Positions 14,701-22,839 of a stretch of DNA of 64,000 nt are shown here, one piece after another. This DNA is from Tachypleus tridentatus (lineage: Eukaryota; Arthropoda; Merostomata; Xiphosura; Limulidae). The notes under the pieces were generated by a model. It was not told the origin of the DNA. It made no database searches and saw only the letters and a program-made list of their open reading frames with translations. The position numbers and the translations under genes were made by a program. Position 1 is the first letter of the stretch; each line of letters starts with the position of its first letter. Location: contig NC_134832.1 of the NCBI RefSeq assembly GCF_004210375.1, positions 156,299,592-156,363,591 on the forward strand, given 5' to 3'.

Positions 14701-17700
14701 GGGAGGATACGATGAAATTACCTAAAGTGGTGACGTTATAGTTCCATAAAGTGTCACCAGAGGACACATTATTATTATGACGTCAGAAACGATGACCTGT
14801 CTTATCATGACTCTAATTAGCACGATAAGTTTAAGATATTAGTTCATTAGCTCACTACGTTCAATGAGTATTTATAGGTAAATAGTCCAAAAAAAAGACT
14901 TAAATAACTTGTAAAAATTATAAGTTGCTGTTTCAGTAGTTTGACTTTGTACTATAACTTCACAAAGTAAGTCATTTATAGATATTTTAAAAAGGTAAAT
15001 GTTGTTTTACGTATACACTCTGTTACTAAGCCTAACTGGCCATCAATGTGTCTCAACATAAGATTATGTCACCAGAGTCCCTGATGTTATGATTTTTTTT
15101 TACTTAACTTACAGACCAAAGGAAAATCCGTTTTGTACCTTGTATTGTTACGAAAGAGAATTAAAATTAATGAAACCAATATTTTGTATGGTGGCCCTTA
15201 AGAATGACAAAAATATCCATGTGGACTCATGCATCCATTCTGAGAATAATTCATCAGTTAAAATTAAGAACTACAGATTCTATGCTTATTGACCTTGTAT
15301 ATACTTATTGATATTATATATCCTTATTAATCTGTCTGTATCTGTAATTTCGAATCACCAAGTATAAACTTTCTTGATTACAAACTCTCTCTTTGTTAAC
15401 CTGAAGGTGACCTAAGAAGGTCGAAACGTTGTTCTCTGCTTTATTGTAATAAAGGTTTTAATACCCATACAAATCGTCTTGAAATACATGTTTATTTCAA
15501 TTGGGTTTCTCTTCATCACGAATGATAAATTTCCATTAATAAGTCGTATGTTTTTCTTAGTTTGCTGTATGATAAATTCCACCCATAAAACTGTTCTAGG
15601 TAAAACAAGGAAGTCAATCAGATCAATGATATTAATACATGTCAATGTCGGTTATGCAGAATCAGGCTTCAGTTTTTTGAGAGTGAAAGCAGCATTGATG
15701 AAAACGGAATTTGATGAAATAGACAGCAACATCTTTTTGTAGAAACATAATTACAAATGTTTTGTTTATATAATAGGCTGTTGATGAAACATATTTAGAT
15801 ATGTGATTTTTGTAAAAGACTCTTTTAGAAATACAATTAATGGAGGATGTGTTCATATCACGGGGTGTTATAGAAATATAAATACAGAGGGTGTGCTTTC
15901 TAACAAACTATTGTATAAACATAATTGTAGAGCGTGTGTTTATGTACAAGGCTGTTATGGACACATAATTATACAACTTTTTTTCATGTAACAGGACATT
16001 GTTGAAGCATAAGTATAGAGGGTGCTTTTATATAAGCTGTTGTATAACATAATTATAGAAGTTGTATTTATATAACAGGCTGTTGTATTGACAGATTATA
16101 GAGGGAAGGATGTGAGATGGGAGCGATGAAGTAACCAAAAGTGATGATCTCATAGTTCCACAAAATGTCACCAGAGGATACATTATTAAGTCATTGTGAC
16201 AGACAACCATCATGGACGATTACGTAATTCTTCTACACAATTGCTGTCTACTCAACCAAATTTCATCATGAATATTCTGCCTAGACAATCTATAAAATAA
16301 AAATATATCGGTAATAATATTAACTAACAGCATTAGTACTTTCAATTACTAATTAAAGTTGACGATGTTCTTTCCTATAATACCTGTTATCTTGTAAAAT
16401 ATGTTTAATAATTAAATTTACAAGTACAAACATCCTGTTGCATTTAATGCTCTTCTGAAACTTTGTGTTGGATATGTTGATTTTTGTTGTTGTTTGTTTG
16501 TTTTCCTCAGTGAATGTGTCTTTTGTTTGAAACGACAAACGTTTCCGGTAGAGGGCAGTAAAACAAATGAAACGTATAGTCGGTGACGGCAAGAACAAAG
16601 AGAAGGTTGTTCATGTTGCTAGGTGGCAGTAAATATATCTTTATGTGTCTCCTTTTTTCGCTATTGTGTGTCACGTTTATGTACATTAAAGAGGACATCA
16701 CTAAATGATATTATTCGTATTTAAAATGTTTCAATTTTTGAACACTATTTTTGGTTTTAATAAACTCCTACACATTTCTAAGAATATAGAATATAAAAAA
16801 ACTAAAGTGTTAGACTTGTAGGTGTTATTTTATTAAACAATATCTATTATCATATGACATCTATTGTGTTAAAAGCAAGTTGAAGAACACGTCCCCTGGA
16901 CGAAAGTTAGGTAAATTTATAATTACTGAAAGGTTAATTAATGACATGAAATATTACTTAACTGACACGTAATTGTAAAAAAAAATCCCATAAAAATTGC
17001 AACACACAAAATGTGAAACCGAAAGTTTGCACATGTCTCCGCGAGTACACAACAAACCCCAGTGGCAGTACCCAACAAACCCTAGTGGCAGTACACAACA
17101 AACCCCAGTGGCAGTACCCAACAAACCCTAGTGACAGTACACAACAAACCCTAGTAGCAGTACCCAACAAACCCTCGTGGCACTACCCAACAAACCCTAG
17201 TGGCAGTACACAATAAACCCTAGTGTCAGTAATCAACAAAATCCAGTGGCAGTGCACAAAAAACCCTAGTGGCAGTACACATTAAACCCTAATGGCAGTA
17301 CACAACAAACCCTGGTGCCAGATTTGTTTAATATTCATTAACATGAGGCCAAGTAGCGGCGATAAAAAACACACGCATAAAATTTAAAAAATGCAGGACT
17401 GAAAATCAGTATGTACCACTAACATTGACCTTATGAGCCTTCCAAACCAATTTTGGTGAAGATCCATCAGTACTCTAAGGAGGAGTTATATGGACATACA
17501 GACAGCATTGTGATATATATGTAGATAAGTGTATGTGGGCATACAACGAATAATACTATTGTATTTATATAGATAAATAGTTACATCGACATACAAGAGA
17601 TAATAATATTGTATTTAGATGGATAAATAGTAACTTGGACATAAAACAGACAGTACTGTATTTTGTAGAAAAGTAGTTACACGGATATGATATGTAAAAT

Positions 17701-18312
17701 GATAAAATATTCTACTCAAGTAGTGTTTCAGTACGAGTCAAATTTTAATGATATTCGAGAATATTCTATTGACGTTATTAATATTTTGCAAGAAAGTTTT
17801 AAGTATATGTCTGTATGTTTTACTTTTAGTGTTCTGAAATTTTCTAACGAATGAATATAATAAATGATGATAATTATTTCTTTGTGTATACTGTTGAAAA
17901 TATATGAATTATTCGTCGACAGTTGTTGTGGTGACAAGAAATACCAAATGCCAGTGATATGATGACTTTCAGATTTATCTTGCACATTTTATTAACCAAT
18001 AATATTAACTGAAAACTGTGTGTTTCTTTGAGTTATTACGGTAAATAAGATAAAGTAACAAAACATCACATACATTTCAAAACTACATACGGTGACTGCA
18101 GGAAAGATAACTCCTGAACGGGGTTCTATGGAGATGTCCATGGTTGTTTGATACTCCATGAATAACTGGAGAAACTGGAAACTTTGGAAGGTAAAGCCAA
18201 TAAGGGAGCCTACAAAAATAAGCTTGCCCAGGGCTTCCTGGCTCAAAAATCTCTTGAGTAAAATTTTGGGTTTCATTTGACAAGTTGGTTGAGGCGATCC
18301 ACTGATAATAAC
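2629..18312 (-). CDS. DEG/ENaC family cation channel gene, multi-exon, incomplete
   Basis: Span of a gene built from six minus-strand exons listed separately (18312-18074, 14518-14464, 7175-7099, 5945-5803, 3387-3257, 2727-2629). Seen: every exon has AG/GT borders, and the phases fit in order (0-2, 2-2, 0-2, 2-1, 1-0, 0-0) with no stop at any join. The joined product has a cytoplasmic N-terminus, TM1, FPAVTVCS just after TM1, GNCYSFN, a KPG segment and PPYQTNC, the extracellular order of the degenerin/ENaC/ASIC/pickpocket superfamily. Known: these are trimeric, amiloride-sensitive sodium channels of the plasma membrane gated by peptides, acid or touch. Missing: the start codon, the HG motif normally before TM1, the paired cysteines after LEDM, the GLxLxL strand, the C-terminal cysteine-rich part and TM2 with the pore. 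The 3' end may lie left of the window. Introns hold SINEs, a LINE and minisatellites. The ligand is unknown. Confidence 0.85.
3257..3387 (-). CDS. DEG/ENaC exon with KPG segment (131 bp)
   Basis: A 131-bp exon with acceptor ctacctaccag and donor gtataa. Phase 1 to 0; 43 residues including ALITFHPPDVAPNVHNYANR and WILKPGRLQQYFFTQ. It matches the family region 'v.vH.p...P......l.PG....i.i' that precedes the PPYxTxC block, and it joins in frame to the exon at 2727. An intervening phase 1-1 exon carrying the GLxLxL strand may exist between 5803 and 3387; I could not find one. Confidence 0.75.
3840..4430. other. Unassigned, richer-composition segment with broken minus-strand frames
   Basis: Higher GC than its surroundings. 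On the minus strand several short frames look protein-like (around 4390-4270, 4200-4010, 3990-3870) but are separated by stops, and no family is recognised. It may be a decayed transposon. Confidence 0.3.
4435..5120. repeat. Degenerate minisatellite, ~38-bp unit
   Basis: About 18 diverged units built on cattgaactnattgttaaa followed by tcaacaagttattatactc. Spacing is near 38 bp with indels. It lies between DEG/ENaC exons, so it is intronic if that gene model holds. Confidence 0.75.
5121..5790. other. No feature seen; probable intron
   Basis: AT-rich unique sequence immediately downstream (minus strand) of the GNCYSFN exon. No coding signal or repeat recognised. Confidence 0.5.
5803..5945 (-). 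CDS. DEG/ENaC exon with GNCYSFN motif
   Basis: A 143-bp exon with acceptor ttacggcag and donor gtaagtatcc. It reads FDYVTSYFDPVYGNCYSFNT, then AWSGAEIRKAFVKHSQ and a serine/histidine-rich end. GNCYSFN is the near-invariant GxCYxFN motif of the DEG/ENaC palm domain. The exon ends in phase 1. In homologues a GLxLxL strand normally follows within about 30 residues; it is not in this exon, and the next one I find starts after that point. Confidence 0.85.
5950..7090. other. No feature seen; probable intron of the DEG/ENaC gene
   Basis: Unique AT-rich sequence between the exons at 5945 and 7099. If the missing cysteine pair of the channel is encoded by a small exon, this is where it should be; I could not find one. 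Confidence 0.5.
7099..7175 (-). CDS. DEG/ENaC exon with LEDM motif (77 bp)
   Basis: A 77-bp exon with acceptor tcttctttag and donor gtatgt. It starts in phase 0 (DINMTFLKKSGFQLEDMIP...) and ends in phase 2 (AT), again completed to Met by the next exon. GFQLEDMI matches the family's conserved 'G..LEDMI' block. In most members this is followed by a C-x-F-x-G-x-x-C pair; here the residues are PNIDPFYM and no cysteine is present. Either this is a lineage-specific change or a small exon between 7099 and 5945 is missed. Confidence 0.7.
7595..7833 (-). mobile_element. tRNA-derived SINE, family A, minus-oriented half of an inverted pair
   Basis: Starts with the reverse complement of the SINE tail (ttaatttcgcgcaaagctac) and continues through the conserved body to a tRNA-like head with B box and anticodon-arm sequence (ttacgagtcgagcgcc). 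It ends abruptly near 7833, where a plus-oriented copy starts. Confidence 0.85.
7834..8046 (+). mobile_element. tRNA-derived SINE, family A, plus-oriented half of an inverted pair
   Basis: Starts inside the tRNA-like B-box region (cccgtcgcgccaaacatgct), lacks the 5' tRNA part, and runs through the body (ggggcgttataaagtgacgg) to the tail cgaaattcaaaacacaaacaa. It mirrors the copy at 7595-7833, so the two can form a hairpin with arms of about 200 bp. Confidence 0.85.
8047..9825. other. No gene recognised; intronic if the DEG/ENaC model holds
   Basis: AT-rich unique sequence. A scrap resembling the 3' end of SINE A (minus) is at about 9730-9785 (aaagctatctgcgctt). A phrase at 9057-9083 (ctggtcaaaagtttaggacc) resembles DNA-transposon termini, but no partner end was found. 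Confidence 0.4.
9834..10068 (+). mobile_element. tRNA-derived SINE, family A, near-full copy
   Basis: Plus-strand copy: tRNA-like head ccaggtggttaaggcgctcg with B box ggttcgaatc, body atggtcaatcccactattcg, and tail gcgcgaaattcaaaaacaaa. The head is slightly truncated and the body diverged. Confidence 0.85.
10080..12250 (-). mobile_element. Jockey/I-type LINE, decayed, minus strand
   Basis: Reading the minus strand downwards, several frames carry LINE signatures. Around 11150-11060 the RT block NYRPVSLASCLCTTLQRMVN follows a KPGEEPK-like stretch. Around 10420-10280 the C-terminal RNase-H/zinc-finger block reads LTRLRIGHSNF, then APVCDLCDTQVTIVHILV. Around 10220-10130 it ends with LLAMVTQFTLQIFSFLRFIN. 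Stops, frameshifts and an A-run at about 10959-10976 (plus strand) break it. The part above 11.4 kb probably derives from the upstream endonuclease region but is too altered to name. Confidence 0.7.
12260..13250. repeat. Degenerate minisatellite, ~38-bp unit
   Basis: About 25 units of the type gtactagattattatgtaaa followed by ggtcctctctatacatct. Inside it, 13001-13116 is repeated almost exactly at 13117-13232, a 116-bp duplication equal to about three units. Open frames here are by-products. Confidence 0.8.
13738..13842 (-). mobile_element. tRNA-derived SINE, family B, partial
   Basis: The minus-strand copy is recognised by gtgggctgtctgtgttctgc and ccaccacgggtatcgatacc, the reverse complement of the family's B-box and body. 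Diverged at both ends. Confidence 0.65.
13970..14075 (+). mobile_element. tRNA-derived SINE, family B, diverged
   Basis: Plus strand: ccagtggtacaaatggactc (tRNA-like head), gggtttaaatatccttggtt (B box and body) and the tail cagctttgtgcttaattcta. More diverged than other copies. Confidence 0.6.
14085..14241. repeat. Short tandem array, ~46-bp unit, about 3 copies
   Basis: Units of the form aaagtaatccagttatttaa followed by caaataaataacttaataac; the last two are almost identical. It directly follows a SINE B tail. Confidence 0.8.
14464..14518 (-). CDS. DEG/ENaC exon 2 of the visible set (55 bp)
   Basis: A short exon with acceptor gtttatttctag and donor gtaaga. The first base G completes the ATG left by the previous exon, giving SFEM then FRNSYDEIWNALRRNYIE, and it ends in phase 0. 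Continuity with FPAVTVCS is what supports it: DEG/ENaC proteins carry a short charged, helical stretch here at the base of the extracellular domain. It is too short for an ORF scan. Confidence 0.7.
14695..14775. repeat. Dispersed duplicate, copy 1
   Basis: Shares catagttcca-type sequence and a gtcaccagaggacacattat block with 16113-16190 (about 75% by eye). The nature of the unit is unknown. Confidence 0.5.
14786..15384. other. No feature seen
   Basis: Unique AT-rich sequence. The frame at 15089-15292 has no recognisable domain and is not supported as a gene. Confidence 0.4.
15385..15522 (+). mobile_element. Solo Penelope-type terminal repeat (pLTR-like)
   Basis: Contains ctttgttaacctgaaggtga, a ccta/aagaaggtcgaaacgttgttc hairpin, the middle part ggttttaatacccatacaaa and the end ttgggtttctcttcatcacg. 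The same order recurs at 35.0 and 41.7 kb, and its parts match the termini of the Penelope-like element at 32.65-33.92 kb. Confidence 0.6.
15735..16105. repeat. Degenerate minisatellite, ~53-bp unit
   Basis: About six diverged units with aggctgttgta, aacataattatagag and gtgtgtttatata blocks in repeating order. Confidence 0.6.
16113..16190. repeat. Dispersed duplicate, copy 2
   Basis: Partner of 14695-14775: catagttccacaaaatgtca then ccagaggatacattatt. Same orientation, 1.4 kb apart. Confidence 0.5.
16200..17040. other. No feature seen
   Basis: AT-rich unique sequence, intronic under the DEG/ENaC model. The open frames here show no recognisable domains. Confidence 0.4.
17045..17312. repeat. 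Minisatellite, 23-bp unit, ~12 copies
   Basis: Unit aacaaaccctagtggcagta plus cac or ccc. As 23 is not a multiple of three, each strand cycles through frames; the 67-70 residue open frames on both strands here are repeat artefacts. Confidence 0.9.
17490..17690. repeat. Short degenerate tandem array, ~57-bp unit
   Basis: Three to four units with gacatacaa, gataataatattgtattta and gataaatagttac blocks. Confidence 0.6.
18074..18312 (-). CDS. DEG/ENaC exon with TM1 and FPAVTVC motif
   Basis: A 239-bp exon with acceptor cgtttcag and donor gtatgt. It starts in phase 0 (VIISGSPQPTC...) and ends in phase 2 (SFE plus AT). Residues about 30-55 form a hydrophobic helix (GKLIFVGSLIGFTFQSFQF), the first transmembrane segment. 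It is followed by EYQTTMDISIEP and FPAVTVCS, the most conserved post-TM1 signature of the superfamily. The HG gating motif usually found about 20 residues before TM1 is not seen; QEALGK stands there instead. The split codon AT|G rebuilds Met at the join to the next exon. Confidence 0.85.
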
Positions 18313-20085
18313 CTGAAACGAATTGCACTGGTAGTTAAAAATTAGCAAACAATAAACACATAATAATTAGTATGTTTATTGAGTTTTAAATTGAAGAATA
18401 GTTACATGTTCAGATTGAAGAAGTTAATAGATTTAACAGTGAAAATATTCAAGATAATTCATAACCTTGATGTAACCAAATATGTTAATATATTGAATTA
18501 AAGAGTTTTAGTATTTTGAATCTTAGACTCTGAATCAGTTCCTTATACTAACTTTAAACTTTCTCGAACTAGTGGCTTGTGAAATCCAGTGGCATGAATT
18601 TAAAATAAAGCTATTTGTAACTGAATTGAATTTAAAGTCTAACTACAACCATCTAACCCTCGTGGCTTCCTACTACAGTTAAGAAACTACGGCATATGAC
18701 AAAGACTATGTGTAGAAGTTTAAATATTCTTCACACTCTAAAAGCTGTTAATAAATAATATTTTTGCTGCATGCTTTAGAAGCCATAAGTACAAGAAGCA
18801 GTGTTCTCTATTCCTTTCAACAAAAACCATTAATAGAAAACTCATCATGACGAGAGTACATCGTGACCATAAGTACAAACTCTACACTGTGAACCATTCT
18901 ATAGAAACAGTAGGTATAACACTCAACATTCCCTACTCCATACAATACAAAGAAGAAACACAATAACAAAATTTCACACAGTTAAACTAAATATTCCTTA
19001 CTCTATACCAATTAAAATATAAATACAATAGTCATTATTTTCAATCCATTTTATTAAACCCATAGGAACGAGACTCAACTTTCCTGGGTCCATACTGAAG
19101 AAATGAACGTTCTACATTATAGAAACCGTAAATACAAGACTTAAAATTCTATACCACAGTAAGAAGTACACTCAACAAATTTTTACCTACAATAGAAACT
19201 ATATTAAAATGCTCAATATTTCTTACTACGTACGATAGAAGTTAAACACGAAATACATCACATAATGAAATATACCGTACAAACAACAAGTACAAAAAGG
19301 GACATTTCGTAGACCATATTAACTTAACATGAAATATTAAACTCATAATTCCTTACTCCGTAACCTATAAACAACTGCCTCCAAGGTGTACAGCGGTATG
19401 TATGTTAACCTATAACGCTAAAAGCCGGGTTTCGTTACCCTTGGTGGGCAGACATCAATTGTAATTCTATGCATATTGGCAAATGATAACTATGACAATT
19501 ATGTCTAGTTAACTTCTTTAAACAATATACACGTGACGATCTCAAAACTCACTTGAAATAAAACAAAATTGAAGTGTTACTAAAAGTAGTGGTTCTCTCT
19601 GATGACTACACTTTAACACATTAAACCACTTTCAGTAAAAGAAAATCCTACCATTTCTAAACAAATATTTATCTATTTACTCCTGAAAAGTTAAGGATTA
19701 TTTTAAGCAATCCTATATTCTGTTACATAACAAAACAAAACATAAATACAAAGCTCAACGTTTGTTGTAAATTAACATTCCTTAGTACATACTACAGAAA
19801 CTACAATACTTAACATTACCTTGTCCTTACTATAGAAACAACACTCTAGAAGAGATAAAAACAAGACTCAACAGTCCTTACTGTATACATAATAAAGTTT
19901 AGGTACAAAGCTAAATGTATTTAGTCCATTTTATAGAAATTACACTTAGAAAACTCAATACTCTTTATTCTACAGAAAATAAGTACAGGACACATGGATT
20001 CCTACTCCATTTTGTAGAAACAGTATCACGTATGCTGATGACACTGTGTTAGTGTAAATAGTATAAGGTAAGATAATTACAAGGT
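18313..20085. repeat. Very degenerate tandem region, ~42-bp type, with a SINE B inserted
   Basis: From about 18760 blocks such as actcaacattccttactcca and tatagaaacagtaagtaca recur without strict period, suggesting an old minisatellite. The SINE B at 19385-19470 interrupts it. The part 18313-18760 is unique AT-rich sequence. Confidence 0.45.
19385..19475 (+). mobile_element. tRNA-derived SINE, family B, partial
   Basis: Plus strand: gtgtacagcggtatgtatgt, cgctaaaagccgggtttcgt and tacccttggtgggcagaca. It preserves the tRNA-like A- and B-box regions but lacks most of the tail. Confidence 0.7.
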
Positions 20086-20089
20086 AATA

Positions 20090-21790
20090 ATGTAAACAGT
20101 ATCAGTATTGACAAAACCTGGTAAAGATAATCTAAAACAACAGTATAACATTCTTTGTTAACAAAACCTGTCAAGATAACTTAACACCAGTATAAAACTG
20201 TCTGTTAACAAAACCTGACAAAATAATCTAAAACATCAGTATACCACTGTCTATTATAAAACCTGACAATTATAATCTAAAACATCACTATACCTCTGAC
20301 TTTTAACAAAACTTGACAAGACAATCTAAAACACCAGTATGCCACTATCTGTTAACAAATCCTGACAAAGATATTCTGAAACACCAGTATATTACTTTCT
20401 GTTAATAAAACATGACACAGATGATCTAAAACTCCATTATACCATTGTCTGTTCACAAAACTTTATATGATAATCTAAAACACCACTATACCACTGATGG
20501 TTTACAAAATTTTATAAAGATTATCTCAAACACGGTATTCGATTGTATGTTTAAAAACCCTAACAAAGATATTCTAAAACTCTAATATACCACTGTCGGT
20601 TAATAGAATCTGATAAAAAATAATCTAAAACATCTGTATATCACTGAATGTTAACAAAAACTGACCAAGGTATTCTGAAACACCAGTATTCAACTATCTC
20701 TTAACAAAAATCGGACAAAGATAATCTAAAACACCTGAAAACCACTGTTTGTTGACATAAACTGACCAAAATAATCTAAAACACCACAATATAACTGCCT
20801 TTTAACAAAATTTGAAAAAGATAATTTTGAACAACAGTATACAACTGTCTCTTAACAAATATTTTTAAAAACACTCGAAAATACTTGTATAACAGTGTCT
20901 ATTAACAAAATCTGTCAAGATAACTTAAAACACCAGTATATTACTCTCTGATAATACAAAATGAAGATAATGTAAAATACCAGTATACCACTGCCTGTTA
21001 AGAAAATCTGTCAACATAATATGAAACACCAGTATAGTTACCCTCTGTCAATAAAACATGAGGCAGATGATCAAAAACTCCCGTATACCACTGTCTGTTA
21101 ACAAAACCTTATAAACATAATCTAAAACACCTGTACACCACTGCCTGTTAGGAAAAACTGACAATAATAATCTAAAACACCAGTTTATACACGTATGTTA
21201 ACAAAACCTATCAAGATAACTTAAAACATCGGTATATTACTCTCTGTTAATAAAGCATGAGAAAGATAATCTACAATACCAGTACGCCACTGTCTGTTAA
21301 CAAAACCTGACAAAAAGTAATCAAAAACATCAGTACACCACCCTATGTTAACAAAACCTGACAAAAATGATTGAATACACCTTTGTACGACTGTCTGTTA
21401 GCAAAAACAGACAATAATCTAAAACATCAGTTTAAACATATCTTTTAACAAACCCTGAGAAAGATAACCTAAAACACCAGTATACCACGCTTGTTAGCAA
21501 AACCTGTTAAGGTAGCTTAAAACACCAGTATACTACTGTCTATTACAAAAACCTCATAATGATAATATAAAACACCAGTATACTACTGTCTATTACAAAA
21601 ACCTCATAATGATAATATAAAACACCAGTATACTACTGTCTATTACAAAAACCTCATAATGATAATATAAAACACCAGTGTACTACTGTCTATTACAAAA
21701 ACCTCATAATGATAATATAAAACACCAGTTTACCACTGTCTGTTGCCAAAACCTGACAAAGGTAATTTGAAACACCAGTATACTATTAGT
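20090..21790. repeat. Minisatellite, 50-bp unit, ~34 copies
   Basis: Unit aacaaaacctgacaaagata, atctaaaacaccagtatacc, actgtctgtt. Copies diverge by point changes and small indels, except 21528-21728, where four nearly identical 50-bp units sit in a row. Confidence 0.9.
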
Positions 21791-22072
21791 ATTATAATGT
21801 AACGGCCAATCTCACTATGGATTGGAATTGAGTATCGTAGTTGTTTGTGGCGAGTAATGTTAATTATATTCTCTTTCTCTTGTCTGTCACTTCGACAACC
21901 CGTAGAGAAAATTATGTTATTTATTTAAAGTATTGTCACTAAACGTGAAGTTGTAATTGACGTAATTTTATGTTTATCGTTAGATTTTCAGAACATATCG
22001 CTGCTTTCTCAGGCTGAAAGCGAACAGAGTGACGTGATTGTCCAGGCCTTGTGTTAAACAAGGGAAACTTAC

Positions 22073-22156
22073 CTTAGTGTTAAAAAGTTTCTGATTAAGA
22101 CCAAAGCAAGCTGGCGCTGTCTCCCTGTCAAATTCGTACGACAGGCGGACGAGTAT
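22073..22156 (-). CDS. Candidate upstream coding exon (84 bp)
   Basis: Minus-strand segment between a good acceptor (tctttacag) and a strong donor (AAG then gtaagt). It is 84 bp, open in one frame as 28 residues (starting ILVRLSYEFD, ending QKLFNTK). It ends in phase 0, which matches the phase-0 start of the DEG/ENaC exon at 18312, so it could supply part of the cytoplasmic N-terminus. No family motif is visible, and it might belong to another gene or be a chance exon. RNA reads across 22073 to 18312 would decide. Confidence 0.4.
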
Positions 22157-22600
22157 CTGTAAAGAACCCTATTTATATGTTTCGCACTTCAATAATCACT
22201 GTATTAGTGCGCAGTAAGAAAACATAATCCAGTAAGTAGGTCTACCATCACTTTGAAACGAAAGTGTTAGAACACTTTTTTTTGCTAAATTTATATTTAC
22301 TGTAAATTGTAGAAACTACAAAACTAGCGTTCATACAAAATGTTCAAAAACAATTTATAATACACAATTTATCCTCACTCTGTCAATAACACATTTGTTT
22401 ACCTTAATTAGACACTATTTTACTAAAAACATGTATATATGTTTTATTTGGATATTATCTTACCATACGTTCAGACAGTTTTATATATTTCTAAATCAGA
22501 TTTAAAAAGAATGTAATCTATATTTAACTATGTACTGCTTAAAATTTTCTCGTTTTGCATGTGGATTTATAAGAAGATAATACAGTTCTGAAGAGATCCT
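22157..22600. other. No feature seen
   Basis: Unique AT-rich sequence upstream (minus strand) of the exon candidate at 22073-22156. No promoter element could be supported. Confidence 0.4.
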
Positions 22601-22833
22601 TTTATTTGTACGAATTTCGAACACAGCAACACAATGGTTATGTGACCTATCCCTCACTTATTTAGCAGTGACAGAGTAGAGGGAAGACAACTAATCAACA
22701 CTACATATTGCCAACTCTTCGGTTACTCTTTTATCATGGAATAAGAAGGAAAAGAAACTTCGAAGACAAGGATTAATATTCTAAACTTGCTAATAAGGAG
22801 TCGAGTAACCTGACCATTAAGCCATGTCAGGCC
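22601..22833 (-). mobile_element. tRNA-derived SINE, family A, old copy
   Basis: Diverged minus-strand copy: acgaatttcgaacacagc (tail), ttagcagtgacagagtagag (body) and ccattaagccatgtcaggcc (tRNA-like 5' end). Confidence 0.65.
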
Positions 22834-22839
22834 TAAAAA

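Noticed and set aside
17013..17216. 67-residue plus frame rich in TNPSGSTQQ-type repeats
   Set aside because: Fully explained by the 23-bp minisatellite cycling through frames.
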